Counted from the first letter of the stretch, positions 43,715 to 55,851 are shown. The stretch is DNA of 64,000 nt from Hyphomicrobiales bacterium (GCA_003135415.1 PLBP01000003.1:100239-164238); one strand, 5' to 3'. Translations and numbers: made by a program. The notes: a model not told the origin generated them from the letters alone.

Positions 43715-43815
43715 CAAGAATAATGTTAGGAACGCCGCTGGTTCAAACCAACGCGACCGTGTTCTAACGCTCCGCGCGAGCCGCGCGCGGACCGGTTTCA
43801 ATTTTAGAATTTGGC

Positions 43816-44313
43816 CTAGTCGAGCCCGGCTTTGACGTCTCGGATCGCGGAGGCGAGCAGGTCGTCGGCGGTCTTGCCCTTGACGGTCTCGCCGAGAATT
43901 GTTTCCGAAGCCCTGACTGCCGCATCCGCCGCGGCCGCGCGCACGTCGGCGACCGCTTGCTGCTCGGCCTGGGCGATTTTCGTCTCCGCCATCTTGGTGC
44001 GGCGAGCGACGAATTCTTCCATCCGGGACTTGGCTTCGGCCGCGATTTCCTCCGCCTCAAGCTTGGCCTGGGCGACCATGGAAGCGGCTTCCGTTTCCAC
44101 CTCGCGCTGCTTCTTCTGATATTGCGCGAGCAACTTCTGCGCCTCGCTCTTCAGCCGCCGCGCTTCGGCGAGTTCGTCATGCACTTTGGCGCCGCGCGCA
44201 TCCAAGCTCGCGAAGATCGAGCGATGTGTGCCGAGCCGCCATAGGAGCGCGAGAAAGATAAAAAAGGCGACGCCGACCCAGAATTCCGCCTCGTAGAAGA
44301 ACTGCACCGGCAT
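43816..44313 (-). CDS. atpF: ATP synthase F0 subunit b
   Basis: This 165-aa protein has one N-terminal membrane helix (FWVGVAFFIFLALLW) and a long charged coiled coil, the peripheral stalk of the F0 sector. The ATG at 44313 lies 5 bp from the b' stop. It is the last gene of the atpI-B-E-F'-F operon. The stalk pairs with b' to hold F1 against the c-ring. Confidence 0.93.
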   Translation of the reverse strand: MPVQFFYEAEFWVGVAFFIFLALLWRLGTHRSIFASLDARGAKVHDELAEARRLKSEAQKLLAQYQKKQREVETEAASMVAQAKLEAEEIAAEAKSRMEEFVARRTKMAETKIAQAEQQAVADVRAAAADAAVRASETILGETVKGKTADDLLASAIRDVKAGLD

Positions 44314-44318
44314 ACCCC

Positions 44319-44843
44319 TTAGTTGATGGCCCGATCGACCGCGCGCTCGACGGCGGGCTTGGCGGGTGCCGCCCCCGTCAGCCGCTCGACGATCGCGCCC
44401 GCGGCGTCGATCGCGATCCCGCGCACGTTTTTCATCGCGGCGGTCTTGGTCGCTTCGATCTTTTTCTCGGCGTCGGCGAGCTTGGTGGCAAGGCCCGCTT
44501 CCAGCTCCTTGCGGCGCGCTTCCGAGCGTGCGGCAAGTTCCTGGTGCGTCTTCGCGGCGATCGCCTGGGCATTGGCGCGCGCGTCGGCGAGCGATTTTTC
44601 GTAATGCGCGAGCGCCGCCTCGCTTTCGGCCTTCGCCTTCGCGGCTTCCGCGAGGTCGCTTTCGATACGCGTGCGCCGTGCCGCCAGGATCGATGCCACG
44701 CGTGGCAGCACGAACTTCCATAACAGCGCATACAGCACGACGAAGCTCAGCACGAGCCAGACGAGCTGCGAGGCAAAATGCTCCTTCTGGAAGGGCGGGA
44801 AGGGTCCCTTCTCGTGTGCCGCTTCGGTATGCGCCTTTTCCAT
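44319..44843 (-). CDS. atpG: ATP synthase F0 subunit b'
   Basis: This 174-aa protein has a His/Glu-rich leader, FPPFQKEHFASQLVWLVLSF as the membrane segment, and a long coiled coil (RRTRIESDLAEAAKAKAE...). The leader plus FPPFQ is typical of alphaproteobacterial b'. The start is taken at ATG 44843; a GTG 15 bp upstream (44858) is possible. Alphaproteobacteria have both b and b', as here. The symbol atpG is used for b' in some genomes and for gamma in others. Confidence 0.9.
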   Translation of the reverse strand: MEKAHTEAAHEKGPFPPFQKEHFASQLVWLVLSFVVLYALLWKFVLPRVASILAARRTRIESDLAEAAKAKAESEAALAHYEKSLADARANAQAIAAKTHQELAARSEARRKELEAGLATKLADAEKKIEATKTAAMKNVRGIAIDAAGAIVERLTGAAPAKPAVERAVDRAIN

Positions 44844-44871
44844 CGCCGTCACCGCGACCCGAGGGCCGCCC

Positions 44872-45099
44872 TTAGAGCGCGAACAGGAGCAGAAGCGCAA
44901 TCAGCAGCGAGAAGATGCCGAGCGCTTCGGTCACGGCGAAGCCGAAGATGAGGTTGCCGAATTGCGCCTGCGCGGCGGACGGATTGCGGAGTGCGGCCGC
45001 GAGGTAGTGACCGAAGATGGCGCCGACGCCGACGCCGGCGCCGCCCATTCCGATGCAGGCAATTCCAGCGCCGATGTATTTTGCAGCTTGCGGATCCAT
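44872..45099 (-). CDS. atpE: ATP synthase F0 subunit c
   Basis: This 75-aa protein has two helices with a polar loop (RNPSAAQAQ). The glycine-rich first helix has the GxGxGxG pattern ([12 protein letters not shown]). The proton-binding carboxylate is Glu58 in [10 protein letters not shown], as in H+-coupled synthases; no extra Na+-binding residues are evident. It forms the rotor ring. Confidence 0.96.
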   Translation of the reverse strand: MDPQAAKYIGAGIACIGMGGAGVGVGAIFGHYLAAALRNPSAAQAQFGNLIFGFAVTEALGIFSLLIALLLLFAL

Positions 45100-45135
45100 G
45101 GGAAGAACTCCTTTTGGGTTTTCGAGGAAGATGGG

Positions 45136-45882
45136 CTAGTGGCCCGGGTGAATCGCATCGTTGAGGTAGATGCAAGTGAGAATGGCGAAAACATAAGCCT
45201 GCAGGAACGCCACCAGAAGCTCGAGCGCGGTCAGCGCGACCGTGAGCGCAAGCGGCAACAGCGCGCCGATCCAGCCGGCGATACCGAGGCCGCCCAAGAG
45301 CGCTACGAAGCCGGCGAAGACCTTGAGCGTGATATGGCCGGCGAGGATGTTCGCGAATAGTCGCACGCTGTGCGAAATCGGGCGCGAGAAGAACGACATC
45401 ACCTCGATCGCCACGATCAAGGGCAAGATATAGACCGGCACCCCGCTCGGCACGAACAATTTCAAAAATCGCAATCCGTTGTGCCAGAAGCCATAAATGA
45501 TCACGGTGAGAAAGACGACGAAGGCAAGAAATACGGTCACGACGATATGGCTCGTCACCGCGAACAGGCCCGGAATCATCCCGAACATATTGAGCACGAG
45601 AATGAAGCTGAACAGCGTGAAGACGAGCGGGAAGAACTTCATGCCCTGCTCGCCCGCCGATTGGCGCACCATGCCGGCGACGAATTCGTAAGTCGTCTCG
45701 ACCACCGACTGCGCGCGGTCCGGCACCAGGCTCCGGCGCGCCGTTGCCACCAGCATGCCGGCGACGATGATGAACACCGCCGCGAACATGAAGAGGGCCG
45801 AATTGGTGATCGAGATCTCGTACCCGCCGATATGGCCGAGGATGTAGATCTTCGAAATGTTAAACTGGTGGATCGGATCCAT
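45136..45882 (-). CDS. atpB: ATP synthase F0 subunit a
   Basis: This 248-aa membrane protein has the essential Arg in [14 protein letters not shown] and a conserved Gln/Glu-containing last helix region ([16 protein letters not shown]). It forms the half-channels beside the c-ring. It starts MDPIHQF (45882), 17 bp after atpI, and precedes atpE by 36 bp. Confidence 0.95.
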   Translation of the reverse strand: MDPIHQFNISKIYILGHIGGYEISITNSALFMFAAVFIIVAGMLVATARRSLVPDRAQSVVETTYEFVAGMVRQSAGEQGMKFFPLVFTLFSFILVLNMFGMIPGLFAVTSHIVVTVFLAFVVFLTVIIYGFWHNGLRFLKLFVPSGVPVYILPLIVAIEVMSFFSRPISHSVRLFANILAGHITLKVFAGFVALLGGLGIAGWIGALLPLALTVALTALELLVAFLQAYVFAILTCIYLNDAIHPGH

Positions 45883-45899
45883 ACCCCGGCCCTACGTCC

Positions 45900-46259
45900 T
45901 CAATCCTTCTTCACCGAAGCGCCCTGTTGGGCGACGAGGCCCGCGGCACGCACCACGTTCATAGTGCCCGCGCCGAAGCCGAGGAGGAGAAACACGATCA
46001 GCCCCCAGGGCGATGTGCCCGCGAAGTGGTCGATGATCCAGCCGATCAGGCCGCCCAACAGAACGCCGGCGACGAATTCGCTGGAAAGCCTGAGTGCCAC
46101 CGCGAGATTGGTCGGCTCGTCTTTCCGCTTTGCCTCGTCCTCGCGCATTTCCTCGGCCTCGTGCTGCCGTTTCGCCCCTGCTTCATGGATGCGCTCGCCT
46201 AGTTGCTTGAGCCTTGCGGACAAGGCGGCTTCATCGTCCGGCGAGCGCCGATCCGCCAT
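45900..46259 (-). CDS. atpI: ATP synthase protein I
   Basis: This 119-aa protein has a charged N-terminal half with coiled-coil character and two C-terminal helices (GVLLGGLIGWIIDHF, WGLIVFLLLGFGAG), the AtpI/AtpZ pattern. It assists c-ring assembly or cation uptake. The ATG at 46259 excludes an unlikely 27-residue extension. It heads the F0 operon; the F1 genes are elsewhere, as is usual in alphaproteobacteria. Confidence 0.85.
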   Translation of the reverse strand: MADRRSPDDEAALSARLKQLGERIHEAGAKRQHEAEEMREDEAKRKDEPTNLAVALRLSSEFVAGVLLGGLIGWIIDHFAGTSPWGLIVFLLLGFGAGTMNVVRAAGLVAQQGASVKKD

Positions 46260-46372
46260 CGCGAACCCTTCGAACCCTTGAAAACGCGGCGAAACATAGA
46301 GTCGACGCGTAGGCGAGTCAAGAAAACGGCCGGCACCCAAGGCCTTGGCGTCGCTAAAAAATCTCTTTTTTT

Positions 46373-46390
46373 GAGGGCGTTTTTGCCCTC
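46373..46390 (-). terminator. Hairpin directly after smc
   Basis: GAGGGC-AAAAAC-GCCCTC abuts the smc stop on the minus strand. It is followed by an A tract and, 13 nt later, TTTTTT, an unusual order for a terminator. It may stop smc transcription before the atp operon. Confidence 0.45.
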
Positions 46391-49300
46391 TCAGGCGGCT
46401 TGGTAGCTCTTGGCGGTTTCAAGATCGACCGAGACGAGTTGCGAGACGCCGTGCTCGGCCATCGTCACCCCGAACAGCCGGTTCATCCGGCTCATCGAGA
46501 TCGGATTGTGGGTGACGACGAGGAAACGCGTCGCGGTGAGGCGGATCATTTCATCGAGAAGATTGCAAAAGCGCTCGACATTGGAGTCGTCGAGCGGCGC
46601 GTCCACCTCGTCGAGCACGCAGATCGGCGCGGGATTGGTGAGAAACACCGCGAAAATAAGCGAAAGCGCCGTCAGCGCCTGCTCGCCGCCGGAGAGCAGC
46701 GACAGCGTCTGCGGCTTCTTGCCGGGCGGGCGGGCGAGAATGTCGAGGCCCGCCTGCAGCGGGTCCTCGGAGTCAGTGAGGATCAACTCGGCGGTACCGC
46801 CATTGAACAATCCCGTGAACAATTTCTTGAAATGCTCGTTTACGGTCGCGAACGAAGCGACGAGCCGGGCGCGCGCCTCGCGGTCAAGGTTGGAAATGCC
46901 TTGCCGCAGACGCTTGATTGCTTCGACCAGATCGTCGCGCTCGGAAACGAGGCCGTCATGCTGACCCTCGACCTCGCGCAGCTCCTCGTCGGCGCGCAAG
47001 TTCACCGCGCCGAGCCGCTCGCGCTCTTGTTCCAGGCGTTGCAACTTCGCCTCGACGGCAACGGGATCGGGCGGCTCACCATCTTCTTCCAGGACTTTCT
47101 TGAGCTTCGCCTCGTCCGGAATTCCGCCGAACGCCTCGGTCACGTCGCGTGAAAGCGATGAGCGCCGCTCGCGCGCGCCCTCTAACCGCGCTTCCGCGCG
47201 CGCCGCCTCTTCGCGCGCGGTGGAAAGCTCGTCGAGCGCCGAGCGCCCGGCGCGATCGGCGTGCGTGAGCTTGGCTTCGGCTTCCGCCAGCCGGTCGGCG
47301 GCAGCGCGCCGCGCAGTCTCGGCGGTGGAAATCTGCGACATGAGGTTCTGGCGCTGTTCGGCGAACGCCTTCGGCGCCTGGTCGAGGTCCGCCCGCTCGG
47401 TGCGCGTCTCGACAAGGCGTTCTTCGAGCGATTGAATCCGGCCGCGCGCGCCTTCCTCGCGCTCGCGCCAGGCGGCCCGTTCCGAGCCGAGAAACGTGAG
47501 GCGCTGCGCGCGCGCCGCGCGCTCGCGCTCCAATCCATCGAGTTCGGCTCTCGCCGAGGCGAGCGTGCTGCGATCCTCCGCGAGCACGCCGCGCACGGCT
47601 TCGAGCTCGCTCCCGAGCCGCTTGCCGTCGGGGAGCGCGTGCTGATGTTTCTTCGCTTCCGCCTGCGCCGCCGCGTTTTCATCGCGGCTCGCGATCAAGC
47701 GCGCGCGGTTTTCGGTAGCGGCGGAAGCCTGCGCCGCGCTGTGCAAGGACGCGCGCGCTTCGTTTTGCGCCTTTTCGGCGGACGCGGCCTCCGCTTCGGC
47801 GGTCTTTACCGCCGCGGCAAGACGCTCTACCCGCGCGCGCGCCGCCTCGATCTCACGGTCGATCTCCGCCAGGCGATTGCGCGAAGCGAGCTGTTTTCCG
47901 GCTGCCGTCGGTGCGTCGGCTTTCACGATGAAGCCGTCCCAGCGCCACAGGTCGCCTTCCTTCGATACCAGCCGCTGGCCCGGGTGTAGTTGCGCGCGGA
48001 GCCGCGGACCGTCGGCGCGCTTGACGATTCCGATCTGGGCGAGGCGGCGGGCGAGCGCCGCCGGCGCCTTGACATACACCGAGAGCGGCTCGACGCCTGT
48101 CGGCAAGCCCGGATCGGCGGCGGCGGGTTGGGCGCCGCCCCAATGCATGGGGGAGGCGGTGTCGGTCGGCGCTTCGAGATCGTCGCCGAGCGCGGTGCCG
48201 AGCGCGGTTTCGTAACCCGGATCGACCTTGATCGTATCCATCACCGGCGGCCACAGCTTTTTCTCCGCCGTGCCCAGCATCTTCGCGAGCGTCTTCGCTT
48301 CGGTCTCCAACCGGTGCAGGTGCTGCTCGGCTTCTACGAGCGGCTTCTTCGCGGCATCCAGCGCCTGGGCCGCGGCGGAGCGGGCGGCCTCCGCGCGAAG
48401 CGCGCGCGCATCGGCGTCGGAGAGCTTTTCCGGCGCCCCCACGCCGCCCTTGGTTTCCCGCTCGAGCGCGGCGATCTCGCCCTCGAGCTTTGTCAGGCGC
48501 TCCGTCTGGTCAGCGAGCGCCCGCTCGACCTGGTGCTTGCGGGCGGTGAAATCGGCGAGTGCTGCGGTGGCGTCGGCGAACAGCTTTTCGCTCTGCCTGA
48601 CTTCATGCTCCGCCTCGGCCTGGCGCGTGCGCGCGGCTTCCTCGCCGCCTTCGCGCTCCTTGGCCTCGATCGAAACCGCGTCCTCCTCGCGCGCAAGCCG
48701 CGCCAGCACTCCACCCGCGTCCTTGGCGAGCGAGCGTTCGCGCTCCAAATCCTGCGCGAGCTGGGTGAGCCGCCGGTCGAGTTCTTCGCTCCGCGCTTTC
48801 GCCCGCGCTTCCTCGCGATCGAGATCGCCGCGGGCAAGATTAAGACGCTGCAGGGCCGCCGCCGCCGCCGCTTCCGCCTCGCGCAGGGGATTGAGTTTTT
48901 CCGAGGCCGCGGATTGCGCCTTGACCGCTTCCGTCTCCACCCGCGTCCGGTCGGCGACCGCGCGCTGGGTGAGATGGAGTGCGCGTTCGGCTTCCGCCAC
49001 GGCGGCTTCCGCGTCACGCCAGCGAAGCCCGAGCAACAGGCTCTGCTGCTTGCGGATGTCGTTGGCGACGTTCTTGTAGCGCGTCGTCTGGCGCGCCTGG
49101 CGCTTGAGGCCGTCGATCTGGCTCGCGATCTGGACGATCACGTCCTCAAGCCGCTGCAAATTATGTTCGGCGGCTTTCAGCCGCACTTCGGCCTCGTGCC
49201 GCCGCGCGTGCAGGCCGGAAATGCCCGCCGCCTCTTCGAGGATGCGCCGCCGCTGCTCGGGCTTGGCGTTGATGATCTCGCCGATCTGCCCCTGGCGGAC

Positions 49301-49729
49301 GAGGGCGGGCGAGCGCGATCCCGAGGAAGCGTCGGCGAACAGGATGTGCACGTCGCGCTGGCGCACCTCGCGGCCGTTGATGCGATAGGCGGAGCCTGCC
49401 TCGCGCTCGATCCGGCGCGACACCTCGATGATTTCCTCGTCGTTGAAGGCCGCGGGCGCCGAGCGGTCGGAATTGTCGAGCACGAGCACGATTTCAGCGG
49501 CGTTGCGCGCCGGCCGGTTGTTGGTGCCGGAGAAAATGACGTCGTCCATCTCGGCGGCGCGCATCGCCTTGTGCGAGCTCTCGCCCATTACCCAGCGCAA
49601 CGCCTCGACGAGGTTCGACTTGCCGCATCCGTTCGGGCCGACGACGCCCGTGAGCCCCGGTTCGATCAAGAACTCGCAGGGCTCGACGAAGGATTTGAAG
49701 CCGATCAGCCTGAGCTTATTGAATTGCAT
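46391..49729 (-). CDS. smc: Chromosome segregation protein SMC
   Basis: This 1112-aa SMC ATPase has Walker A GPNGCGKSN (31-39), a long coiled coil, a hinge around residues 490-640, a second coiled coil, signature LSLLSGGEQALTALS and Walker B ICVLDEVDAPLDD. It forms the condensin complex with ScpA/ScpB, compacting chromosome arms. The minus-strand order continues from the DUF721 and dsbA genes, a conserved neighbourhood in Rhizobiales. Confidence 0.96.
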   Translation of the reverse strand: MQFNKLRLIGFKSFVEPCEFLIEPGLTGVVGPNGCGKSNLVEALRWVMGESSHKAMRAAEMDDVIFSGTNNRPARNAAEIVLVLDNSDRSAPAAFNDEEIIEVSRRIEREAGSAYRINGREVRQRDVHILFADASSGSRSPALVRQGQIGEIINAKPEQRRRILEEAAGISGLHARRHEAEVRLKAAEHNLQRLEDVIVQIASQIDGLKRQARQTTRYKNVANDIRKQQSLLLGLRWRDAEAAVAEAERALHLTQRAVADRTRVETEAVKAQSAASEKLNPLREAEAAAAAALQRLNLARGDLDREEARAKARSEELDRRLTQLAQDLERERSLAKDAGGVLARLAREEDAVSIEAKEREGGEEAARTRQAEAEHEVRQSEKLFADATAALADFTARKHQVERALADQTERLTKLEGEIAALERETKGGVGAPEKLSDADARALRAEAARSAAAQALDAAKKPLVEAEQHLHRLETEAKTLAKMLGTAEKKLWPPVMDTIKVDPGYETALGTALGDDLEAPTDTASPMHWGGAQPAAADPGLPTGVEPLSVYVKAPAALARRLAQIGIVKRADGPRLRAQLHPGQRLVSKEGDLWRWDGFIVKADAPTAAGKQLASRNRLAEIDREIEAARARVERLAAAVKTAEAEAASAEKAQNEARASLHSAAQASAATENRARLIASRDENAAAQAEAKKHQHALPDGKRLGSELEAVRGVLAEDRSTLASARAELDGLERERAARAQRLTFLGSERAAWREREEGARGRIQSLEERLVETRTERADLDQAPKAFAEQRQNLMSQISTAETARRAAADRLAEAEAKLTHADRAGRSALDELSTAREEAARAEARLEGARERRSSLSRDVTEAFGGIPDEAKLKKVLEEDGEPPDPVAVEAKLQRLEQERERLGAVNLRADEELREVEGQHDGLVSERDDLVEAIKRLRQGISNLDREARARLVASFATVNEHFKKLFTGLFNGGTAELILTDSEDPLQAGLDILARPPGKKPQTLSLLSGGEQALTALSLIFAVFLTNPAPICVLDEVDAPLDDSNVERFCNLLDEMIRLTATRFLVVTHNPISMSRMNRLFGVTMAEHGVSQLVSVDLETAKSYQAA

Positions 49730-49843
49730 GCACGCTCCGGATTCGCGCTTCTTGCGGGCGCGATTCGTCGATCCGTCACAATGCGTTGGCGGCCATCCGA
49801 CGGCAAGCCCGGGGCGGCGTTTCCGGCCCCCGAAATGCGGGGA

Positions 49844-50515
49844 TTATTCGGCCTTGATCATCGGATCGATGACCTTGCTCAACGCTTCTAACGTGGCCTC
49901 GCCGCGCAGCATCTGGCCATTGATGAAGAAGGTGGGCGTTCCGCTGACCCCGAATTTCTCGTTGGCGCGGCGTGCCGATTCTTCGATCGCCTGTGACAGC
50001 TTCTGGTCGGTGAGGCAGGCCTCGAACGACTGCTCGGTGAAGCCAGCCTGCTTGGCGATGGCGAGCAACGCCTTCGGCGGGTCGGGCACGAACGCCCAGT
50101 TCTTCTGCTGCTCGAACAAGACCTCGACCATCGGATAGTATTTGTCCTCGGGCAGGCAGCGCGCGAGCGCAAAAGCGCCGGCCGCGATCGGATCGAGCGG
50201 GAACTCGCGCAGAATGTAGCGCACCTTGCCGGTATCGATGTATTTCTTCTTGAAGTCCGGATAGACCGCGGTGTGAAACTTCGCGCAGTGGCTGCAGGTC
50301 ATCGAGGCATATTCGACGACGGTGACCTGCGTTTTATCCGCCCCCGCCCGGTCGGCCTGCGTTTTATCCGCTCGTGATCCCACCACCCGATCGGGCAACG
50401 GCCCCGGCGCCATCAGGTCGGCGACATTGACGGTTTGCGCGCGGGCAGGCAGCGCGGGGTAGATCAGCGTCAGCGCGCCGAATGTAAAGAGCAAATGCCG
50501 CCGGGAAAAAATCAC
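49844..50515 (-). CDS. DsbA-family thiol oxidoreductase, exported
   Basis: This 223-aa protein has a twin-arginine-like opening (FSRRHLLFTFGA) and signal peptide, then a thioredoxin fold. The active site is CSHC (Cys74, Cys77), the helical insert follows, and the cis-Pro loop is VSGTPTFFI. It probably oxidises or isomerises disulfides in periplasmic proteins. Before the domain, ADKTQ occurs twice 10 residues apart (49-53 and 59-63), from a 30-bp duplication. The neighbours are smc and DUF721. Confidence 0.9.
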   Translation of the reverse strand: MIFSRRHLLFTFGALTLIYPALPARAQTVNVADLMAPGPLPDRVVGSRADKTQADRAGADKTQVTVVEYASMTCSHCAKFHTAVYPDFKKKYIDTGKVRYILREFPLDPIAAGAFALARCLPEDKYYPMVEVLFEQQKNWAFVPDPPKALLAIAKQAGFTEQSFEACLTDQKLSQAIEESARRANEKFGVSGTPTFFINGQMLRGEATLEALSKVIDPMIKAE

Positions 50516-50593
50516 GTTCAGCCTCCGTTCGATATTGACCGAATACCTATCGGGTAGATTGTGGCAAGCATGGGGAATGAAGGAAAGCGGCCA

Positions 50594-51088
50594 TCACGCC
50601 CTCGTGACGCGGCCGCGCACGAGCGCGCCGAGACGCGCGATCGACTGGCCGAGGGAAGCGTCTTCGAACGAACCTATCTCTTTTGTAATCTCTTCGACCG
50701 CCGCGGCCTCCGGCTCGTGCACGGTCGGCGGGGTAGCGCGCGGCGTAACCGGGCCCTGGCGGATCGCGATGCGGCCGACGCAGCGCCAACCGAAATAGCG
50801 ATTGACCCGCTCCATCACGATCGGCGCCAGATACTGCAATTCGATGGCGTAGGCGCCCTCGACCCGCACAGTGAGCGTGCCGACCGAGTCGGGGTCGTCG
50901 CGCCGCGGCCAGTGCAGGCGCATCGGCTCGGAGCGGCCGACGAGTTCCGGTCCGACGATGTCCTCCCAATGGGTAACGATTTCGATCGCCGCGAAGCCCT
51001 GGCGCGAGAACGCCTCGTTCACGCATTGGCCGACGAGGTCGGCGAGCGGGGTGGCGGAGCGGTATTTGCGGACTGGTGGGGATATCAT
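50594..51088 (-). CDS. DUF721/DciA-like protein
   Basis: This 164-aa protein matches DUF721 (LADLVGQCVNEAFSRQGFAAIEI, HWEDIVGPELVGRSEP, TLTVRVEGAYAIELQYLAP), related to DciA, the loader of the replicative helicase. It has a hydrophilic C-terminal tail. The ATG at 51088 is preferred to a distal start at 51208, which would overlap mutY. It is divergent from mutY and upstream of dsbA and smc. The DciA role is inferred from the family. Confidence 0.8.
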   Translation of the reverse strand: MISPPVRKYRSATPLADLVGQCVNEAFSRQGFAAIEIVTHWEDIVGPELVGRSEPMRLHWPRRDDPDSVGTLTVRVEGAYAIELQYLAPIVMERVNRYFGWRCVGRIAIRQGPVTPRATPPTVHEPEAAAVEEITKEIGSFEDASLGQSIARLGALVRGRVTRA

Positions 51089-51134
51089 CAAGCGTGATCC
51101 GGCGGGGTAGCCGGCTTCCGTGGCGGGACAACGA

Positions 51135-53535
<2,401 letters not shown>

Positions 53536-53545
53536 AAGGGGATAT

Positions 53546-53980
53546 TCAGCCGGGAAGCTCGATTTGCCCGCTTTCATCGAGCGGAAATCCGGGGTTGTAG
53601 GCGACCTCCCAAAGATGCCGGTCGGGATCGGCGAAATAGCCCGTATAGCCGCCCCAGAAGGCGCGTCCTCCGGGCTTCACAATCCTTCCGCCCGCCTTTT
53701 CGGCGGCCTGAAGTGTCGTGTCGACGGAAGCCTCATCGGAAACGTTGAACGCAAGGGCGACACCGGAAAATCCTGGCTTCGAGTCTTCGAGCCCTGCGTC
53801 CTTGGCAAGGTCCGCGCGCCCCCACCCCGCCAGCACGACACCACCCGCTTCAAAAAAGGCCACGTCTTTTGCGGCCTTCACGCCACGCTTCATGCCAAGC
53901 GCCGCATAAAATCGCGCCGCGCGCTCCACATCGCGAACGCCCAGCGTGATCAACGTCGCGCGCAGCGGCGGCAGTGCCAT
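53546..53980 (-). CDS. VOC-family (glyoxalase/bleomycin resistance) protein
   Basis: This 144-aa protein has paired beta-alpha-beta-beta-beta modules of the VOC superfamily (ITLGVRDVERAARFYAALG, FNVSDEASVDTTLQAAEKAGG, GYFADPDRHLWEVAYNPGF). The terminal Glu in DRHLWEV is a usual metal ligand. The reaction is unknown. The ATG at 53980 is chosen by homology. It lies just downstream of the radical SAM gene in the same direction (10 bp). Confidence 0.85.
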   Translation of the reverse strand: MALPPLRATLITLGVRDVERAARFYAALGMKRGVKAAKDVAFFEAGGVVLAGWGRADLAKDAGLEDSKPGFSGVALAFNVSDEASVDTTLQAAEKAGGRIVKPGGRAFWGGYTGYFADPDRHLWEVAYNPGFPLDESGQIELPG

Positions 53981-53990
53981 CGCGCGCCCC

Positions 53991-55142
53991 TTAGGCCGCG
54001 AATAGATCGAGCTGCCGCCTGTTCGCTGCCGGCGGATGGAAATGCGCGGTGGTGAGCTTGCTTCGCTTTTTATTGAGGCCGAGGCGCTCGCAGGCGAGTT
54101 CGAAGCGCCGCCCAATCGACCAGGCATAGGGGCCGGAGCCTGTTTGCCGCTGGCCCCAGGTCGAATCGTAATCCTTGCCGCCATGCAGGCCGCGCACCAG
54201 CGAGATCACGTGCTTTTCCTTGTCGGGGAAGTGCTCGCGCAGCCACTCGCGGAAGAGATCCTTGATCTCGAACGGCATTTTCAGCGTGACGTAGCCCGCG
54301 CCCTGCGCACCGGCGGCAACGGCAGCATCGAGAATGCGCTCGATTTCCGCATCGTTGATTGCCGGAATGATCGGCGCCACCATCACCGCAGTCGGAATGC
54401 CGGCGTTGGAAAGCGCGCGGAGCGTGGAAAGGCGGCGTTGCGGTGTTGCCGCCCGCGGCTCCATCGCGCGCGCGAGCTTGTGGTCGAGCGTGGTGATGGA
54501 AACGGCGACCTTGGCGAGGTTCTTCTTCGCCATCTCCGCCAGAATGTCGATGTCGCGGATCACGAGCGCCGACTTCGTCACGATGCCGACCGGATGACCG
54601 GCGTCGCGCAGCACTTCCAGGATGCGGCGGGTGACCTGCCACTTCTTCTCGATCGGCTGATAGGGATCGGTGTTCGTGCCCATCGCGATTGTACGCGGGC
54701 GGTAGGACGGGTCGGACAATTCGCGCACCAGGAGTTCGGGCGCGTCCGGCTTCACGAACAGGCGCGATTCGAAATCGAGCCCGGGCGACAGCCCCTGATA
54801 GGCGTGGGTTGGCCGTGCGTAACAGTAGATGCAGCCGTGCTCGCAGCCGCGATAGGGGTTGATCGAGCGGTCGAAGCCGATGTCGGGCGATTCGTTCCGG
54901 CTGATGATTTTCCGCGACCGCTCCTCGGTGACATAGGTCCTGAAGGGCGGCAGTTCCTCGAGGCTTTGCCAGCCGTCGTCGAAGGCGACCTTGGCATGCG
55001 GCTCGTAGCGGCCGCTTGGGTTGGTCACGGCGCCGCGCCCGCGCCGGCCTTCGCCGTCTACCGTGGCGTCGAGCACGCCGTCATTCGGATCGGGGTCGTC
55101 CGCCGCCTCATAGGGCGGCGGTTCGTCAAAAGTCCTGTCCAT
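53991..55142 (-). CDS. PA0069-type radical SAM protein
   Basis: This 383-aa radical SAM protein has the cluster motif CEHGCIYC (CxxxCxxC). The surrounding sequence (SINPYRGCEHGCIYCYARP, TIAMGTNTDPYQPIEKKW, SITTLDHKLARAMEPRAATP) is of the PA0069 group related to spore photoproduct lyase. Its reaction is not established. A VOC gene follows directly. A low-GC leader of 118 bp separates it from the divergent GT2 gene. Confidence 0.88.
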   Translation of the reverse strand: MDRTFDEPPPYEAADDPDPNDGVLDATVDGEGRRGRGAVTNPSGRYEPHAKVAFDDGWQSLEELPPFRTYVTEERSRKIISRNESPDIGFDRSINPYRGCEHGCIYCYARPTHAYQGLSPGLDFESRLFVKPDAPELLVRELSDPSYRPRTIAMGTNTDPYQPIEKKWQVTRRILEVLRDAGHPVGIVTKSALVIRDIDILAEMAKKNLAKVAVSITTLDHKLARAMEPRAATPQRRLSTLRALSNAGIPTAVMVAPIIPAINDAEIERILDAAVAAGAQGAGYVTLKMPFEIKDLFREWLREHFPDKEKHVISLVRGLHGGKDYDSTWGQRQTGSGPYAWSIGRRFELACERLGLNKKRSKLTTAHFHPPAANRRQLDLFAA

Positions 55143-55260
55143 GGATTGACCCTACTGCAGCCATTAGAACGAAACAAGAACAAACTTTTATTGTGCTTTT
55201 CTCTCTACATGGAGTGTTTTCAAGACAAAACGATTACAAGGGATAGAGGTTCCCGAACTT

Positions 55261-55851
55261 GTGATCACCGTCATCATCCCGACCCGCGATAGCGAAGGTG
55301 CGCTCGTACCGACCTTGAGCGCGCTGGTTTCCGCATCCGCCTCGGGCCTCGTGCGCGAGGTGATTCTCGCCGATGGCGGCTCGCGCGACGAAACCGAGAA
55401 GGTGGCCGACGTCGCCGGCTGCCATTTCCTCAAAGGGCCGCACGACCCGGGCGCCCGGCTCCGCACCGCAGCCCACCAGGCGCGCGGTTCTTGGCTTTTG
55501 TTCCTCGATCCCGCGGCGATCTTGCCGGAAGGCTGGATGCGCGAGGTGCGCGCCTTCGTCGATACGATGGAGCGGAGCGGGCTTGCCGAGCGGCGCGCGG
55601 CGACCTTTCGCCTCGGTTACGAAGGCTTCGGAATGAAGCCGCGTCTCGCGGAAGCGGCCGCGGCCGCGCGCCTTGTGGTGATCGGCCGCCCGCGCCCCGA
55701 GCAGGGATTGCTGATCGCGCGGCGCTTCTACGATCAACTTGGTGGGCACAAAAACGGCAAGAAGGCACAGGAACGGCTGTTCGCGCGCATCGGCCGGCGC
55801 CGCCTGGTGACGCTGCGTGCGCGCATCGTGTTGAGCGAGATAAGTAGTTGA
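55261..55851 (+). CDS. Small GT2-type glycosyltransferase-like protein
   Basis: This 196-aa protein has the first half of a GT-A fold (ITVIIPTRDSEGALVPTLSAL, ILADGGSRDETEKVA, GARLRTAAHQARGSWLLFLDPAA). It lacks a membrane segment, resembling the compact TIGR04283-like group. The substrate is unknown. The start is GTG 55261 with AGAGG upstream. Its TGA is part of the inverted repeat in front of the MarR-GNAT gene. Confidence 0.75.
   Translation: MITVIIPTRDSEGALVPTLSALVSASASGLVREVILADGGSRDETEKVADVAGCHFLKGPHDPGARLRTAAHQARGSWLLFLDPAAILPEGWMREVRAFVDTMERSGLAERRAATFRLGYEGFGMKPRLAEAAAAARLVVIGRPRPEQGLLIARRFYDQLGGHKNGKKAQERLFARIGRRRLVTLRARIVLSEISS

Noticed and set aside
46340-46390. Standard bidirectional terminator between smc and the atp operon
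   Set aside because: The hairpin is real, but the T run does not follow it directly on either strand, so only a low-confidence terminator is listed.
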